From Streptomyces sp. CBMA291 (GTDB lineage Bacteria; Actinomycetota; Actinomycetes; Streptomycetales; Streptomycetaceae), in the NCBI RefSeq assembly GCF_014596525.1, contig NZ_MSJP01000040.1, positions 52,093 to 116,092 on the forward strand: a stretch of 64,000 bases of DNA, written 5' to 3'. Positions 57,556-64,000 of this stretch are shown here, one piece after another. The notes beneath the pieces are model-generated. The model was not told the DNA's origin, did not search any database, and saw only the letters and a list, made by a program, of their open reading frames with translations. The position numbers and the translations under genes are program-made. How positions within the stretch are numbered: the stretch's first letter is position 1; every line of letters starts with the position of its first letter.

Positions 57556-58253
57556 GAGGTGACCGCCTCGAACGGGTACAGGCGGGCGTGGTGGGCGCGC
57601 AGCCGGACCGGGTCGTTGAGCAGCTCGAACTCTTCCGGGCTGCGGGCGGCCTCGCGGGCGAAGGCGATGCCGTCGCGGGCGCCGGCTGCGGCCTGCGCGG
57701 CGAACTCGCCGCCGCTGCTTGCCGTCCACGCGTTGATCCGGGTCTGCGCGCTCTGGTCGTTCATGCCGTACTCGCTGCCGTGCGCGAGCATCGCGCACTC
57801 GCGAAAGCCGGCCTTCCACGCCAGGTACGGGCTCTGGTTGAATCGGGTCACGCCGGCCGGGCGCGGGCAGAACTCCACGCGGCCGGGCAGGGCGGCGAGG
57901 ACGTCGACGGCCTCGCCCATCTCCCGCAGGGCCGTACGGCGGATCAGCTTGAGGCCGCCGTAGCCGTAGGTCAGGCCGTTGACCGGGTTGACCGCCTGCC
58001 ACACCCGCATCGCCACCCCGTCGGCGAGCGGCTCCACGGCGGCGTCGAACCGCAGGTCGATCTCGAAGTCGCCGTCGGCGAGGAAGAACATCTCGGTGTC
58101 GACGAGTTCGGCGGTGAGCCGGTAGGCCCGGCGCATCCCGTGGACCCCGTGCAGTCGTTTGACCCGCCGGTCCAGCGCGCGTTCGAGCCGGGTGTGCAGG
58201 GTCGCCGCCCGTGGTTCGTCGTACGACAGCTGGACCGCGTCGAAGCCGGTCAC
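57552..58253 (-). CDS. Small glycosyltransferase-like protein (GT-A)
   Basis: 233 aa. The DxD-like motif is in TEMFFLADGDFEIDLRF. Preceding it is HGVHGMRRAYRLTAELVDTE. Later come VNGLTYGYGGLKLIRRTALREMG and TRFNQSPYLAWKAGFRECAML, similar to short bacterial or phage glycosyl transferases. Overlaps both neighbours by 4 bp (ATGA upstream, GTGA downstream), giving strict co-expression. Function beyond sugar transfer not inferred. Confidence 0.72.
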   Translation of the reverse strand: MTGFDAVQLSYDEPRAATLHTRLERALDRRVKRLHGVHGMRRAYRLTAELVDTEMFFLADGDFEIDLRFDAAVEPLADGVAMRVWQAVNPVNGLTYGYGGLKLIRRTALREMGEAVDVLAALPGRVEFCPRPAGVTRFNQSPYLAWKAGFRECAMLAHGSEYGMNDQSAQTRINAWTASSGGEFAAQAAAGARDGIAFAREAARSPEEFELLNDPVRLRAHHARLYPFEAVTS

Positions 58254-59434
58254 CGGATCGCCTCCAGGTAGCGGGCGGCCACCGTGGCGGGCGCGAGGTC
58301 GGTGGTGGAGGTGTGGGCGCGCTTGGCGTGCAGGAGGTAGAACTCGGGGTCGGTGGCGAGGCGGGTGGCGATCCGGACGGCCTGCTCGTCGGTGTCGAAC
58401 AGAAGCTCGTTGTCGATGTGTTCGGCCAGCCAGCCGGTGCGCGGGCCGATCACGGGCAGGCCCATGGCCTGGCAGTCGATCACCGACATGGACCAGGGGC
58501 AGCCGGGCCGGAAGGGGGCGATGCCGAAGTGGGCGCCGGCCAGCAGGTCGCGGTAGCGGACGCGGTCGCCCCGGTCGGAGGCGATGGCGACGCCGTCGGT
58601 GGTCGCGAGTTCTTTCAGGTGCCGTTCGGGGCTGGGGTCGAGGCGGACGCGTTCGGGGCTGCGGGTGCCGAACAGGTCCATCACCGTGAGCCGTACCGGG
58701 GCGTCGGCGACGAGGCGGCGGGCGAGCCCGGTGAAGCGGGCGGTGCCGTAGTGCGCGTACAGGCGGTGGTTGTAGATGCCGGTGGCCCGGCCCTCGGGCG
58801 GGGTGATGTCGGCCGGGTCGCGTACCAGCCGTACGTCCCCGGGGGCGGGGACGATGTGCAGCTTGTCGCCGAGGTCGACGCCGCTGTGGGCGGCTGCCGC
58901 CGTGGTCCAGGAGGCGGCGGTGGAGGAGTGGACCAGGACGCGGTCACAGGCCGCGAGACCGGCCGCGAACGCCAGCAGCACGCTCCGGCCGAGGCCACCG
59001 TCGTCCATCGCCGGGTCCAGCTCCAAGGCGCCGGGGTCGGTGTCCGTGCCGGTGCCGGAGCCGGTGTCGGCGAAGGAGAACGGCAGGTAGTGGCAGTAGC
59101 CCGCGACCAGCGCGTCCACCCCGGCTTCCAGAAGCGCGGCCCGGATCGCGGGAGCGGCCTCGATCTGGTTGGCCACCACCACCTCGGGCAGCCGCTCGCG
59201 GAACAGGGCGACCAGGGCGTCCATGCCGGGCTCGAAGCGGGCCCGGTACTTGGTGGACGGCGAGGTGGTGAGCGCGAAGTGCACGCGGGGGTCGCCGACC
59301 GGGACGGGGGAGGCCACGGTCACCTCCGCCCCGGCGTCGGTCAGGGCCGGGGCGAGCAGGTCGGCGAAGGTGAAGCCGGAATCGGCGGCCAGCTGACTGG
59401 AGTTGGAGACGTTGAGCAGATACAGCACACGCAT
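58250..59434 (-). CDS. Glycosyltransferase, GT-B fold
   Basis: 394 aa. MRVLYLLNVSNSSQLAADSGFTF begins the N-terminal Rossmann domain. The C-terminal donor-binding region holds RYRDLLAGAHFGIAPFRPG and SMSVIDCQAMGLPVIGP, with LLFDTDEQAVRIATRLATD after it. First gene of the operon (order 59434 to 55424). ATG 59434 has GGAGG 9 nt upstream. Its promoter region (59435-59577) is shared with the divergent XRE regulator, which probably controls both units. Confidence 0.82.
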   Translation of the reverse strand: MRVLYLLNVSNSSQLAADSGFTFADLLAPALTDAGAEVTVASPVPVGDPRVHFALTTSPSTKYRARFEPGMDALVALFRERLPEVVVANQIEAAPAIRAALLEAGVDALVAGYCHYLPFSFADTGSGTGTDTDPGALELDPAMDDGGLGRSVLLAFAAGLAACDRVLVHSSTAASWTTAAAAHSGVDLGDKLHIVPAPGDVRLVRDPADITPPEGRATGIYNHRLYAHYGTARFTGLARRLVADAPVRLTVMDLFGTRSPERVRLDPSPERHLKELATTDGVAIASDRGDRVRYRDLLAGAHFGIAPFRPGCPWSMSVIDCQAMGLPVIGPRTGWLAEHIDNELLFDTDEQAVRIATRLATDPEFYLLHAKRAHTSTTDLAPATVAARYLEAIR

Positions 59435-59518
59435 CTCTGTGGCCCTCCTTCTTCGGGGCCGGGAATCGACCCGGCCCGGTGAAGGAAGGAAACCGGCGAC
59501 CACGACCGTGACAGAATG

Positions 59519-59533
59519 GTGAATCGAGATCAC
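59519..59533. promoter_or_regulatory. Operator candidate between glycosyltransferase operon and XRE gene
   Basis: GTGAATCGAGATCAC: dyad GTGA-N7-TCAC, followed by CTCAC and two TTCAT repeats. It lies between the divergent starts at 59434 and 59578; plausible site for the adjacent XRE protein. Confidence 0.4.
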
Positions 59534-59577
59534 TCACGGTTCATTCATCTCATCCGGCAGCCAGGGCGGGGGCTTTG

Positions 59578-60549
59578 ATGGACGCGCGGGACGATGCCTT
59601 GACGGTCGAGGAAGCGGCTGAGGCGTTCGCGGCGGATGTGGCCCACTGGCGCGAGGTACGCGGCCTTGCCAAACGGGAGTTAGCCAGACGGATGGGCTTC
59701 GACCCGTCCTACGTCAGCCACGTCGAGTCGGGCCGGCACAAGCCGACGGAGGACTTCGCGCTGCGCGCGGAGGAGGCCCTGAACGCGGGCAAGGCCATCT
59801 GGAAGCGATGGCTGGACTACGAGGCGGCCAAGGCCCGCACCGCCCCGGCGCCACCGACACCGGCTCCCCGCAGGCCCGAGCAGCCGTACGCGACCGGCTC
59901 GGCGATCGTCGTCGAACACGACGCGGCCCGTCTGGACTACGACGGCAGCCACTACCGGCTGACGATGCGCCGCCCGCTGCGGAACACCGGCAGCGAACCG
60001 ATCAGCCGCTACCTGATCCGCATCAGCGTCGACCGCTACCCCGGCGAGCCCGAACGTTCCAATGCCCACTACCGCGAACACCCGCTGACCTGGGATGAAC
60101 TCGCCCTGACCGCAACCTGCCGTGGCGAGGCGATGCACTGGCAGACCAAGCACGACCGCGACGCCTTCAAGGAGGTGTGGCTGGCGTTCGAGAACAGCGA
60201 GGGCCGCTTCCCCCTCTACCCCGGCGAGTCGGTCTGGATCGAGTACGCCTACTCGGTGAGCGACCAGAAGTGGGGCCGCTGGTTCCAGCGCGCCGTCCGC
60301 CTGCCCACTGAGCACCTAGCGGTCGAACTCGCCTTCCCGGTCTTCCTCGACCCGGCCGTGTGGGGCACCGAGACCTCCATGACCGCCGAGGCCGTACCGC
60401 TGCGGACGGCCCCGATGCAGCGCGAGGAGGACGGGATGCGGATCTTCTCCTGGAGCACCTCCACACCCGCACTCCACGCCCGATACCGTCTGGAATGGCG
60501 ATTCCGAGGCCGAACCGAACAGGATCTGACACAAGGGGAGTTCACGTGA
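59578..60549 (+). CDS. XRE-family regulator with beta-rich C-terminal domain
   Basis: 323 aa. The helix-turn-helix is at about residues 25-85 (RELARRMGFDPSYVSHVESGRHKP). A Pro-rich linker (PAPPTPAPRRPEQP) leads to a ~200-aa domain of mixed beta strands (SAIVVEHDAARLDYDGSHYRL; RYLIRISVDRYPGEP; YPGESVWIEYAYSVSD) not matching DUF5753. It may sense a ligand. ATG 59578 with GGGGG 5 nt upstream. The stop overlaps the deformylase start by 4 bp, so regulator and deformylase are made together. Confidence 0.82.
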   Translation: MDARDDALTVEEAAEAFAADVAHWREVRGLAKRELARRMGFDPSYVSHVESGRHKPTEDFALRAEEALNAGKAIWKRWLDYEAAKARTAPAPPTPAPRRPEQPYATGSAIVVEHDAARLDYDGSHYRLTMRRPLRNTGSEPISRYLIRISVDRYPGEPERSNAHYREHPLTWDELALTATCRGEAMHWQTKHDRDAFKEVWLAFENSEGRFPLYPGESVWIEYAYSVSDQKWGRWFQRAVRLPTEHLAVELAFPVFLDPAVWGTETSMTAEAVPLRTAPMQREEDGMRIFSWSTSTPALHARYRLEWRFRGRTEQDLTQGEFT

Positions 60550-61115
60550 ACCAGGCGCGTCCCAGCGAGCAGATGCGGGACCTCGGCGTCGTGCAGGACG
60601 GCGCTCCGGTCCTTGCCGAACCCGCCCGCGCCTTCGACCTGCCGGCCGAGCGCGAGGTGGCCGAGCAGGTCGTCGAGCAGATGTTCGCCGCCATGGAGCG
60701 GATCGGGCAGGTCCACCCGTTCGCCAAGGGCATGGGTCTCGCGGCCCCTCAGATCGGGATCGGCAGGGCCGCCGCCGTGGTCCGGCCCCCCGGCCCCGAC
60801 GCCTCCGCGATCGTCCTGCTGAACCCTCGTATCACCGACCGCTCCGGCGACACGGACGAGCAGTACGAGGGCTGCCTGTCGTTCTTCGACGTGCGCGGTC
60901 TGGTCCCCCGGCCGCTGTGGATCAGCGTGGAGACCACCACGCCGGAAGGCCGGCGGGTGACCACCACCTACGAACGCGGACTCGCCCGCCTGATCCACCA
61001 CGAGATCGACCACCTGGACGGCCTGCTCTACACGGCGCGGATGCGCACCGGCGTCGCCCCCATTCCCGTGGAGCAGTACCGCCAGACCGGCAGTGCGTGG
61101 GCCTACGAGCGGTAG
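60546..61115 (+). CDS. def: Peptide deformylase
   Basis: 189 aa Fe/Zn hydrolase that removes formyl from nascent N-terminal fMet. All three motifs are intact: GMGLAAPQIG, EGCLSFF (metal Cys) and HHEIDHLDG (HExxH). GTG 60546 overlaps the XRE stop. Streptomyces genomes usually carry other def genes, so this regulator-coupled copy in an insert is likely an accessory enzyme. It may give tolerance to a deformylase inhibitor or process a peptide product (inference). Confidence 0.92.
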   Translation: MNQARPSEQMRDLGVVQDGAPVLAEPARAFDLPAEREVAEQVVEQMFAAMERIGQVHPFAKGMGLAAPQIGIGRAAAVVRPPGPDASAIVLLNPRITDRSGDTDEQYEGCLSFFDVRGLVPRPLWISVETTTPEGRRVTTTYERGLARLIHHEIDHLDGLLYTARMRTGVAPIPVEQYRQTGSAWAYER

Positions 61116-61148
61116 GGGCCTCTCGGACGTGCCGAGGGGCCCCGTCCC

Positions 61149-62765
61149 TCACCCGTACCGTCGAGGCGTCCAAGTGATCGTCCGGCCGTCGCCCCGGGTG
61201 ACCGCTCGGGTCTGGGAGGAGCCGATGAGGAGGAGGGTGCGCATGTCGACCTCCGTCGGGTCCAGGGTCTTCAGGGTCACCACCCTGACCGACTGCTCGG
61301 GGCCGCCGACGTCGCGGGCGACGACCACCGGGGTGTCGGGGGAGCGCAGTTCGAGGAGGAGGTCGCGGGCGGCGGCCACCTGGTGCGTGCGGGACTTCGA
61401 GCCCGGGTTGTAGAGCGCGAGGACCAGATCGGCTTCCGCCGCCGCACGCAGCCGGGACGCGATGACCTCCCAGGGCTTCAGCCGGTCGGAGAGGGAGACG
61501 GTGGCGTAGTCGTGGCCGAGGGGCGCGCCCGCCGCCGCGGCGGCCGCGTTGGCGGCGGTCACCCCCGGGAGGACCCGTACGGGCACGTCCGCGTAGGCCG
61601 GTTCGCAGGCCACTTCGAGGACGGCGGTGGCCATCGCGAAGACGCCCGGGTCGCCGCCCGAGACGACCGCGACCCGGTGGCCGCGCCGGGCCAGGTCCAG
61701 GGCGAACTCGGCGCGCTCCGACTCGGCCTTGTTGTCGGAGCCGTGCCGGATCTGCCCGGGGCGGAGCACCGGCACCCGGTCCAGATAGGTGGTGTAGCCG
61801 ACGAGGACGTCCGCGTTGACGAGGGCGCCGCGAGACTCGGGGGTGAGCCAGGGCGCCCCGGCGGGCCCGGTGCCGACGACGACGACCTCGCCCTTCTCCC
61901 GTACGGGAGGCGCCTCGTCGATCCGGGAGGGCAGGACGGCCACCGAGAAGTAGGGGACGGTCTCCGGGTCGACGTCCGTCAGCCGCTCGGTGCGCTCGCC
62001 CGGCATGAACGCCCGCTCCACGTAACGGGCGTCGTCGAGCCGCCCGGCCCGCTCCAGGGCCCGCCGCACGGTGGGGAAGGTCCGGCCGAGCTTCATCACG
62101 ACCGCCGAGTCGGTCCCGGCGAGCCGGGCCGTCAGCTCGTCCTCGGGCAGGGTGCCGGGGACGATCGTGAGGACCTCCTCCGCCTCGCACAGCGGCTCCC
62201 CCAGCCGGGCGGCGGCGGCGCTGACGGAGGTGACGCCGGGGATGACCTCGGTGTCGTAGCGGTGCGCGAGCCGCTTGTGCATGTGCTGGTACGAGCCGTA
62301 GAACAGCGGATCGCCCTCGGCGAGGACGGCGACGGTACGGCCCGCGTCGAGGTGCGCGGCGAGCCGGTCCGCGGCCTCCTCGTAGAAGTCGTCCAGGGCG
62401 CCCCGGTAGCCGCCGGGGTGGTCCGTGGTCTCCACCGTGAGCGGGTACATCAGCCGCTCCTCGATGTGGTCCTCGCGCAGTTGCCCGGCGGCGATGGAGC
62501 GCGCGATGGACCGCCCGTGGCGCGCCGAGTGGTAGGCGACGACATCGGCCGCCGCGATGGCCTTCACGGCGGCCACCGTCATCAGGTCCGGGTCGCCGGG
62601 GCCGAGCCCCACGCCGTAGAGCTTGCCGGTCGTCGCCGGTGCGGTCGTCGGCGGCGCGGCCGTCGCCGGTGCGGCTGTCGGCGGAGCGGTCGTCGTGGCG
62701 GCGGGCTCGCCGGTGCCGGGGGCCGTGGTGGCCGTGCCGTCGGAAGGGGCGGTCTCGGTGCTCAT
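61149..62765 (-). CDS. cobJ: Precorrin-2 C20-methyltransferase / precorrin-3B C17-methyltransferase fusion
   Basis: 538 aa bifunctional CobI-CobJ. After an Ala/Thr/Pro-rich leader of about 50 aa, the CobI half (about 55-295) has [42 protein letters not shown] and [13 protein letters not shown]. The CobJ half (about 305-538) has [40 protein letters not shown] and [22 protein letters not shown]. Start ATG 62765 overlaps the cobH stop by 4 bp. The fusion is common in Streptomyces. Last gene of the cobG-cobH-cobIJ operon. Confidence 0.95.
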   Translation of the reverse strand: MSTETAPSDGTATTAPGTGEPAATTTAPPTAAPATAAPPTTAPATTGKLYGVGLGPGDPDLMTVAAVKAIAAADVVAYHSARHGRSIARSIAAGQLREDHIEERLMYPLTVETTDHPGGYRGALDDFYEEAADRLAAHLDAGRTVAVLAEGDPLFYGSYQHMHKRLAHRYDTEVIPGVTSVSAAAARLGEPLCEAEEVLTIVPGTLPEDELTARLAGTDSAVVMKLGRTFPTVRRALERAGRLDDARYVERAFMPGERTERLTDVDPETVPYFSVAVLPSRIDEAPPVREKGEVVVVGTGPAGAPWLTPESRGALVNADVLVGYTTYLDRVPVLRPGQIRHGSDNKAESERAEFALDLARRGHRVAVVSGGDPGVFAMATAVLEVACEPAYADVPVRVLPGVTAANAAAAAAGAPLGHDYATVSLSDRLKPWEVIASRLRAAAEADLVLALYNPGSKSRTHQVAAARDLLLELRSPDTPVVVARDVGGPEQSVRVVTLKTLDPTEVDMRTLLLIGSSQTRAVTRGDGRTITWTPRRYG

Positions 62766-63415
62766 GCCTGGATCTCCGCTTCGTGCGCGAGGGCGTTGAT
62801 CGCGGCGGCCGTCATCGCGCTGCCGCCGCGCCGGCCCCGTACGACGAGGTATTCGAGGCCCAGGTCCTGGGCGGCCAGGGCGTCCTTGGACTCGGCGGCG
62901 CCGATGAAACCGACGGGTATCCCGAGGACGGCGGCAGGCTTCCCCGCCCCCTTCGCGATCATCTCCAGGAGGTGGAAGAGCGCGGTGGGCGCGTTGCCGA
63001 TGGCGACGACGGAGCCTTCGAGGCGGTCCCGCCACAGCTCGAAGGCGGCGGCGGAGCGGGTGGTGCCGAGATCGGCGGCGAGGCCCGGGACCGCCGGGTC
63101 GGACAGCCCGCACAGCACCTCGTTATCGGCGGGCAGCCGCTTGCGGGTGACGCCGCTGGCGACCATCTGCGCGTCGCAGAGGATCGGCGCCCCGGCGCGC
63201 AGGGCGGCGCGGGCGCTCGTGACGACGCCCGGCGAGTAGGCGATGTCCTGGACGAGGTCCGTCATGCCGCAGGCGTGGATCATGCGGACCGCGACCTGGG
63301 CGACATCGGCGGGCAGCCCCGTGAGGTCGGCCTCGGCGCGGATCGTGGCAAAGGACCGGCGGTAGATCTCCGCCCCGTCCTTCTCGTACTCGAACATCGT
63401 GCTGCTCTCGCTCAT
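62762..63415 (-). CDS. cobH: Precorrin-8X methylmutase
   Basis: 217 aa CobH/CbiC, which moves the C11 methyl group to C12 to give hydrogenobyrinate. Family blocks: [42 protein letters not shown] (catalytic His), [30 protein letters not shown] and [16 protein letters not shown]. Overlaps cobG stop and cobIJ start by 4 bp each, so tightly coupled. Confidence 0.95.
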   Translation of the reverse strand: MSESSTMFEYEKDGAEIYRRSFATIRAEADLTGLPADVAQVAVRMIHACGMTDLVQDIAYSPGVVTSARAALRAGAPILCDAQMVASGVTRKRLPADNEVLCGLSDPAVPGLAADLGTTRSAAAFELWRDRLEGSVVAIGNAPTALFHLLEMIAKGAGKPAAVLGIPVGFIGAAESKDALAAQDLGLEYLVVRGRRGGSAMTAAAINALAHEAEIQA

Positions 63416-64000
63416 CTCGTGTGGGTCGCCGGGCCGCGGGCCGCCGCGACTGCCGTGGTCAGGGAGGTACGGGGAGTGGGGACGCCGTCCACCAGATAGG
63501 TGTCGTCGCCGGTGGCGAGGACCCCGACCCAGTCGCCGTACGGGTGTCCGCAGCGACGGGCGCAGCCGGAGAAGTGCACGGGCAGCGCGCCCGGGGGCAC
63601 GGTCAGGGCGTCGGACCGGACGTCCGCGAGGGACTTGGCGCAGCCGGGCCTGCCCGTGCAGGCGGTGACCCCGGCGCCGGGCGCCCCGGGCCGGGTGATC
63701 AGACCGTGCGCGGCGAGGTCGGGCAGCCGCTCCGGCCCGGCGCCGACGACGACCGCCCCGCGCCAGGGCGTGAACCGGACCTCGTCGGCGGGCAGCAGGG
63801 CCCGCAACTGCCCGGCGGTCAGCCGGCCGAGCGGGGCGAGGACGTGCACCTCCGGCCCGGCGCCGACGACGACCGCCCCGCGCCAGGGCGTGAACCGGAC
63901 CTCGTCGGCGGGCAGCAGGGCCCGCAACTGCCCGGCGGTCAGCCGGCCGAGCGGGGCGAGGACGTGCACGGCGCCGTCGCCGAGCGGGCCGGGCGCGGGC
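63412..64000 (-). CDS. cobG: Precorrin-3B synthase (5' partial, C-terminal part)
   Basis: Frame is open from base 64000, so the N-terminus lies outside the window. The visible 195 aa include the nitrite/sulfite reductase half-domain ([30 protein letters not shown]) and the 4Fe-4S/siroheme cysteine region: [16 protein letters not shown] and [16 protein letters not shown]. Catalyses O2-dependent hydroxylation and lactone formation before ring contraction. A perfect 120-bp (40-aa) tandem duplication of the ferredoxin-like half-domain is present, which is abnormal for the family. Confidence 0.9.
   Translation of the reverse strand, partial: PAPGPLGDGAVHVLAPLGRLTAGQLRALLPADEVRFTPWRGAVVVGAGPEVHVLAPLGRLTAGQLRALLPADEVRFTPWRGAVVVGAGPERLPDLAAHGLITRPGAPGAGVTACTGRPGCAKSLADVRSDALTVPPGALPVHFSGCARRCGHPYGDWVGVLATGDDTYLVDGVPTPRTSLTTAVAAARGPATHTR
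63730..63969. repeat. Perfect 2 x 120-bp tandem duplication in cobG
   Basis: 63730-63849 and 63850-63969 are identical base for base as read. Period 120 = 40 codons, so the frame is preserved and 40 residues ([11 protein letters not shown] ... GAGPE) occur twice. Confidence 0.95.

Noticed and set aside
60540..60551. GTTCACGTGAAC palindrome considered as parS
   Set aside because: One T and one A short of the consensus (12 bp instead of 14) and formed by the overlapping stop/start codons of the XRE and def genes.
1..64000. tRNA or rRNA genes
   Set aside because: Looked for T-loop (GGTTCGA-type) sequences with matching acceptor stems and CCA context on both strands by eye; none convincing.

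Overview
The window is high-G+C actinobacterial DNA. Codon use, leaderless or GTG starts with 1-4 bp gene overlaps, and the gene families present (DUF397/DUF5753 pairs, mycothiol-dependent enzymes, SpoIIE-type phosphatase, PHO box, actinobacterial ribosomal protein bL37) point to a Streptomyces chromosome. Two perfect parS palindromes at 3.6 kb, with a bkd-type dehydrogenase operon, aspS and metG nearby, suggest the core arm close to oriC. No tRNA, rRNA, CRISPR array or complete insertion sequence was seen.

Layout. 0-3.6 kb: E1-alpha (5' end outside the window), E1-beta and E2 of a 2-oxoacid dehydrogenase, then the parS pair. 3.8-25.7 kb: mostly housekeeping and conserved genes. These are a GntR regulator with an MFS transporter, a mycothiol-dependent enzyme, a C-N hydrolase, a LURP-like protein, a DUF4239 protein behind a DUF11/Gly-rich surface protein, a thioredoxin-NHL protein, M18 aminopeptidase, acyl-CoA dehydrogenase, an SseB-like protein, pirin, an AI-2E-type permease, a PAS-GAF-SpoIIE-HATPase phosphatase, aspS, YceI and a membrane protein.

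25.7-32.3 kb is an accessory segment. It holds an Rpn-like nuclease whose C-terminal part is repeated as a free-standing small ORF (plus a decayed third copy), two paralogous winged-helix proteins in tandem, a RsbW-like ATPase divergent from a DUF5753 XRE regulator, four tandem DUF397 genes and a DUF6087-like gene. 32.3-47.6 kb: metG, a VWA protein, a Tat-exported PhoX phosphatase behind a PHO box, an amino-acid permease, FUSC, small membrane proteins and lipoproteins, a universal stress protein and a flavin reductase/luciferase-like pair.

47.7-64 kb: cobalamin (corrin ring) genes cobL, cobM, cbiD, cobK, cobIJ, cobH and cobG, the last cut by the window end. They are interrupted twice: at 49.8-51.2 kb by bL37, a hypothetical and a GNAT gene, and at 53.3-61.1 kb by an 8-kb insert with NUDIX, FkbM methyltransferase, P-loop kinase, a four-gene glycosyltransferase operon and an XRE-peptide deformylase pair. 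The first candidate for a little-described system is the Rpn nuclease with its intragenic and duplicated C-terminal small proteins. The second is the glycosyltransferase/deformylase insert. A recurring feature is short tandem duplications that run across the 3' ends and stop codons of genes, and cobG carries a perfect in-frame 120-bp tandem duplication.
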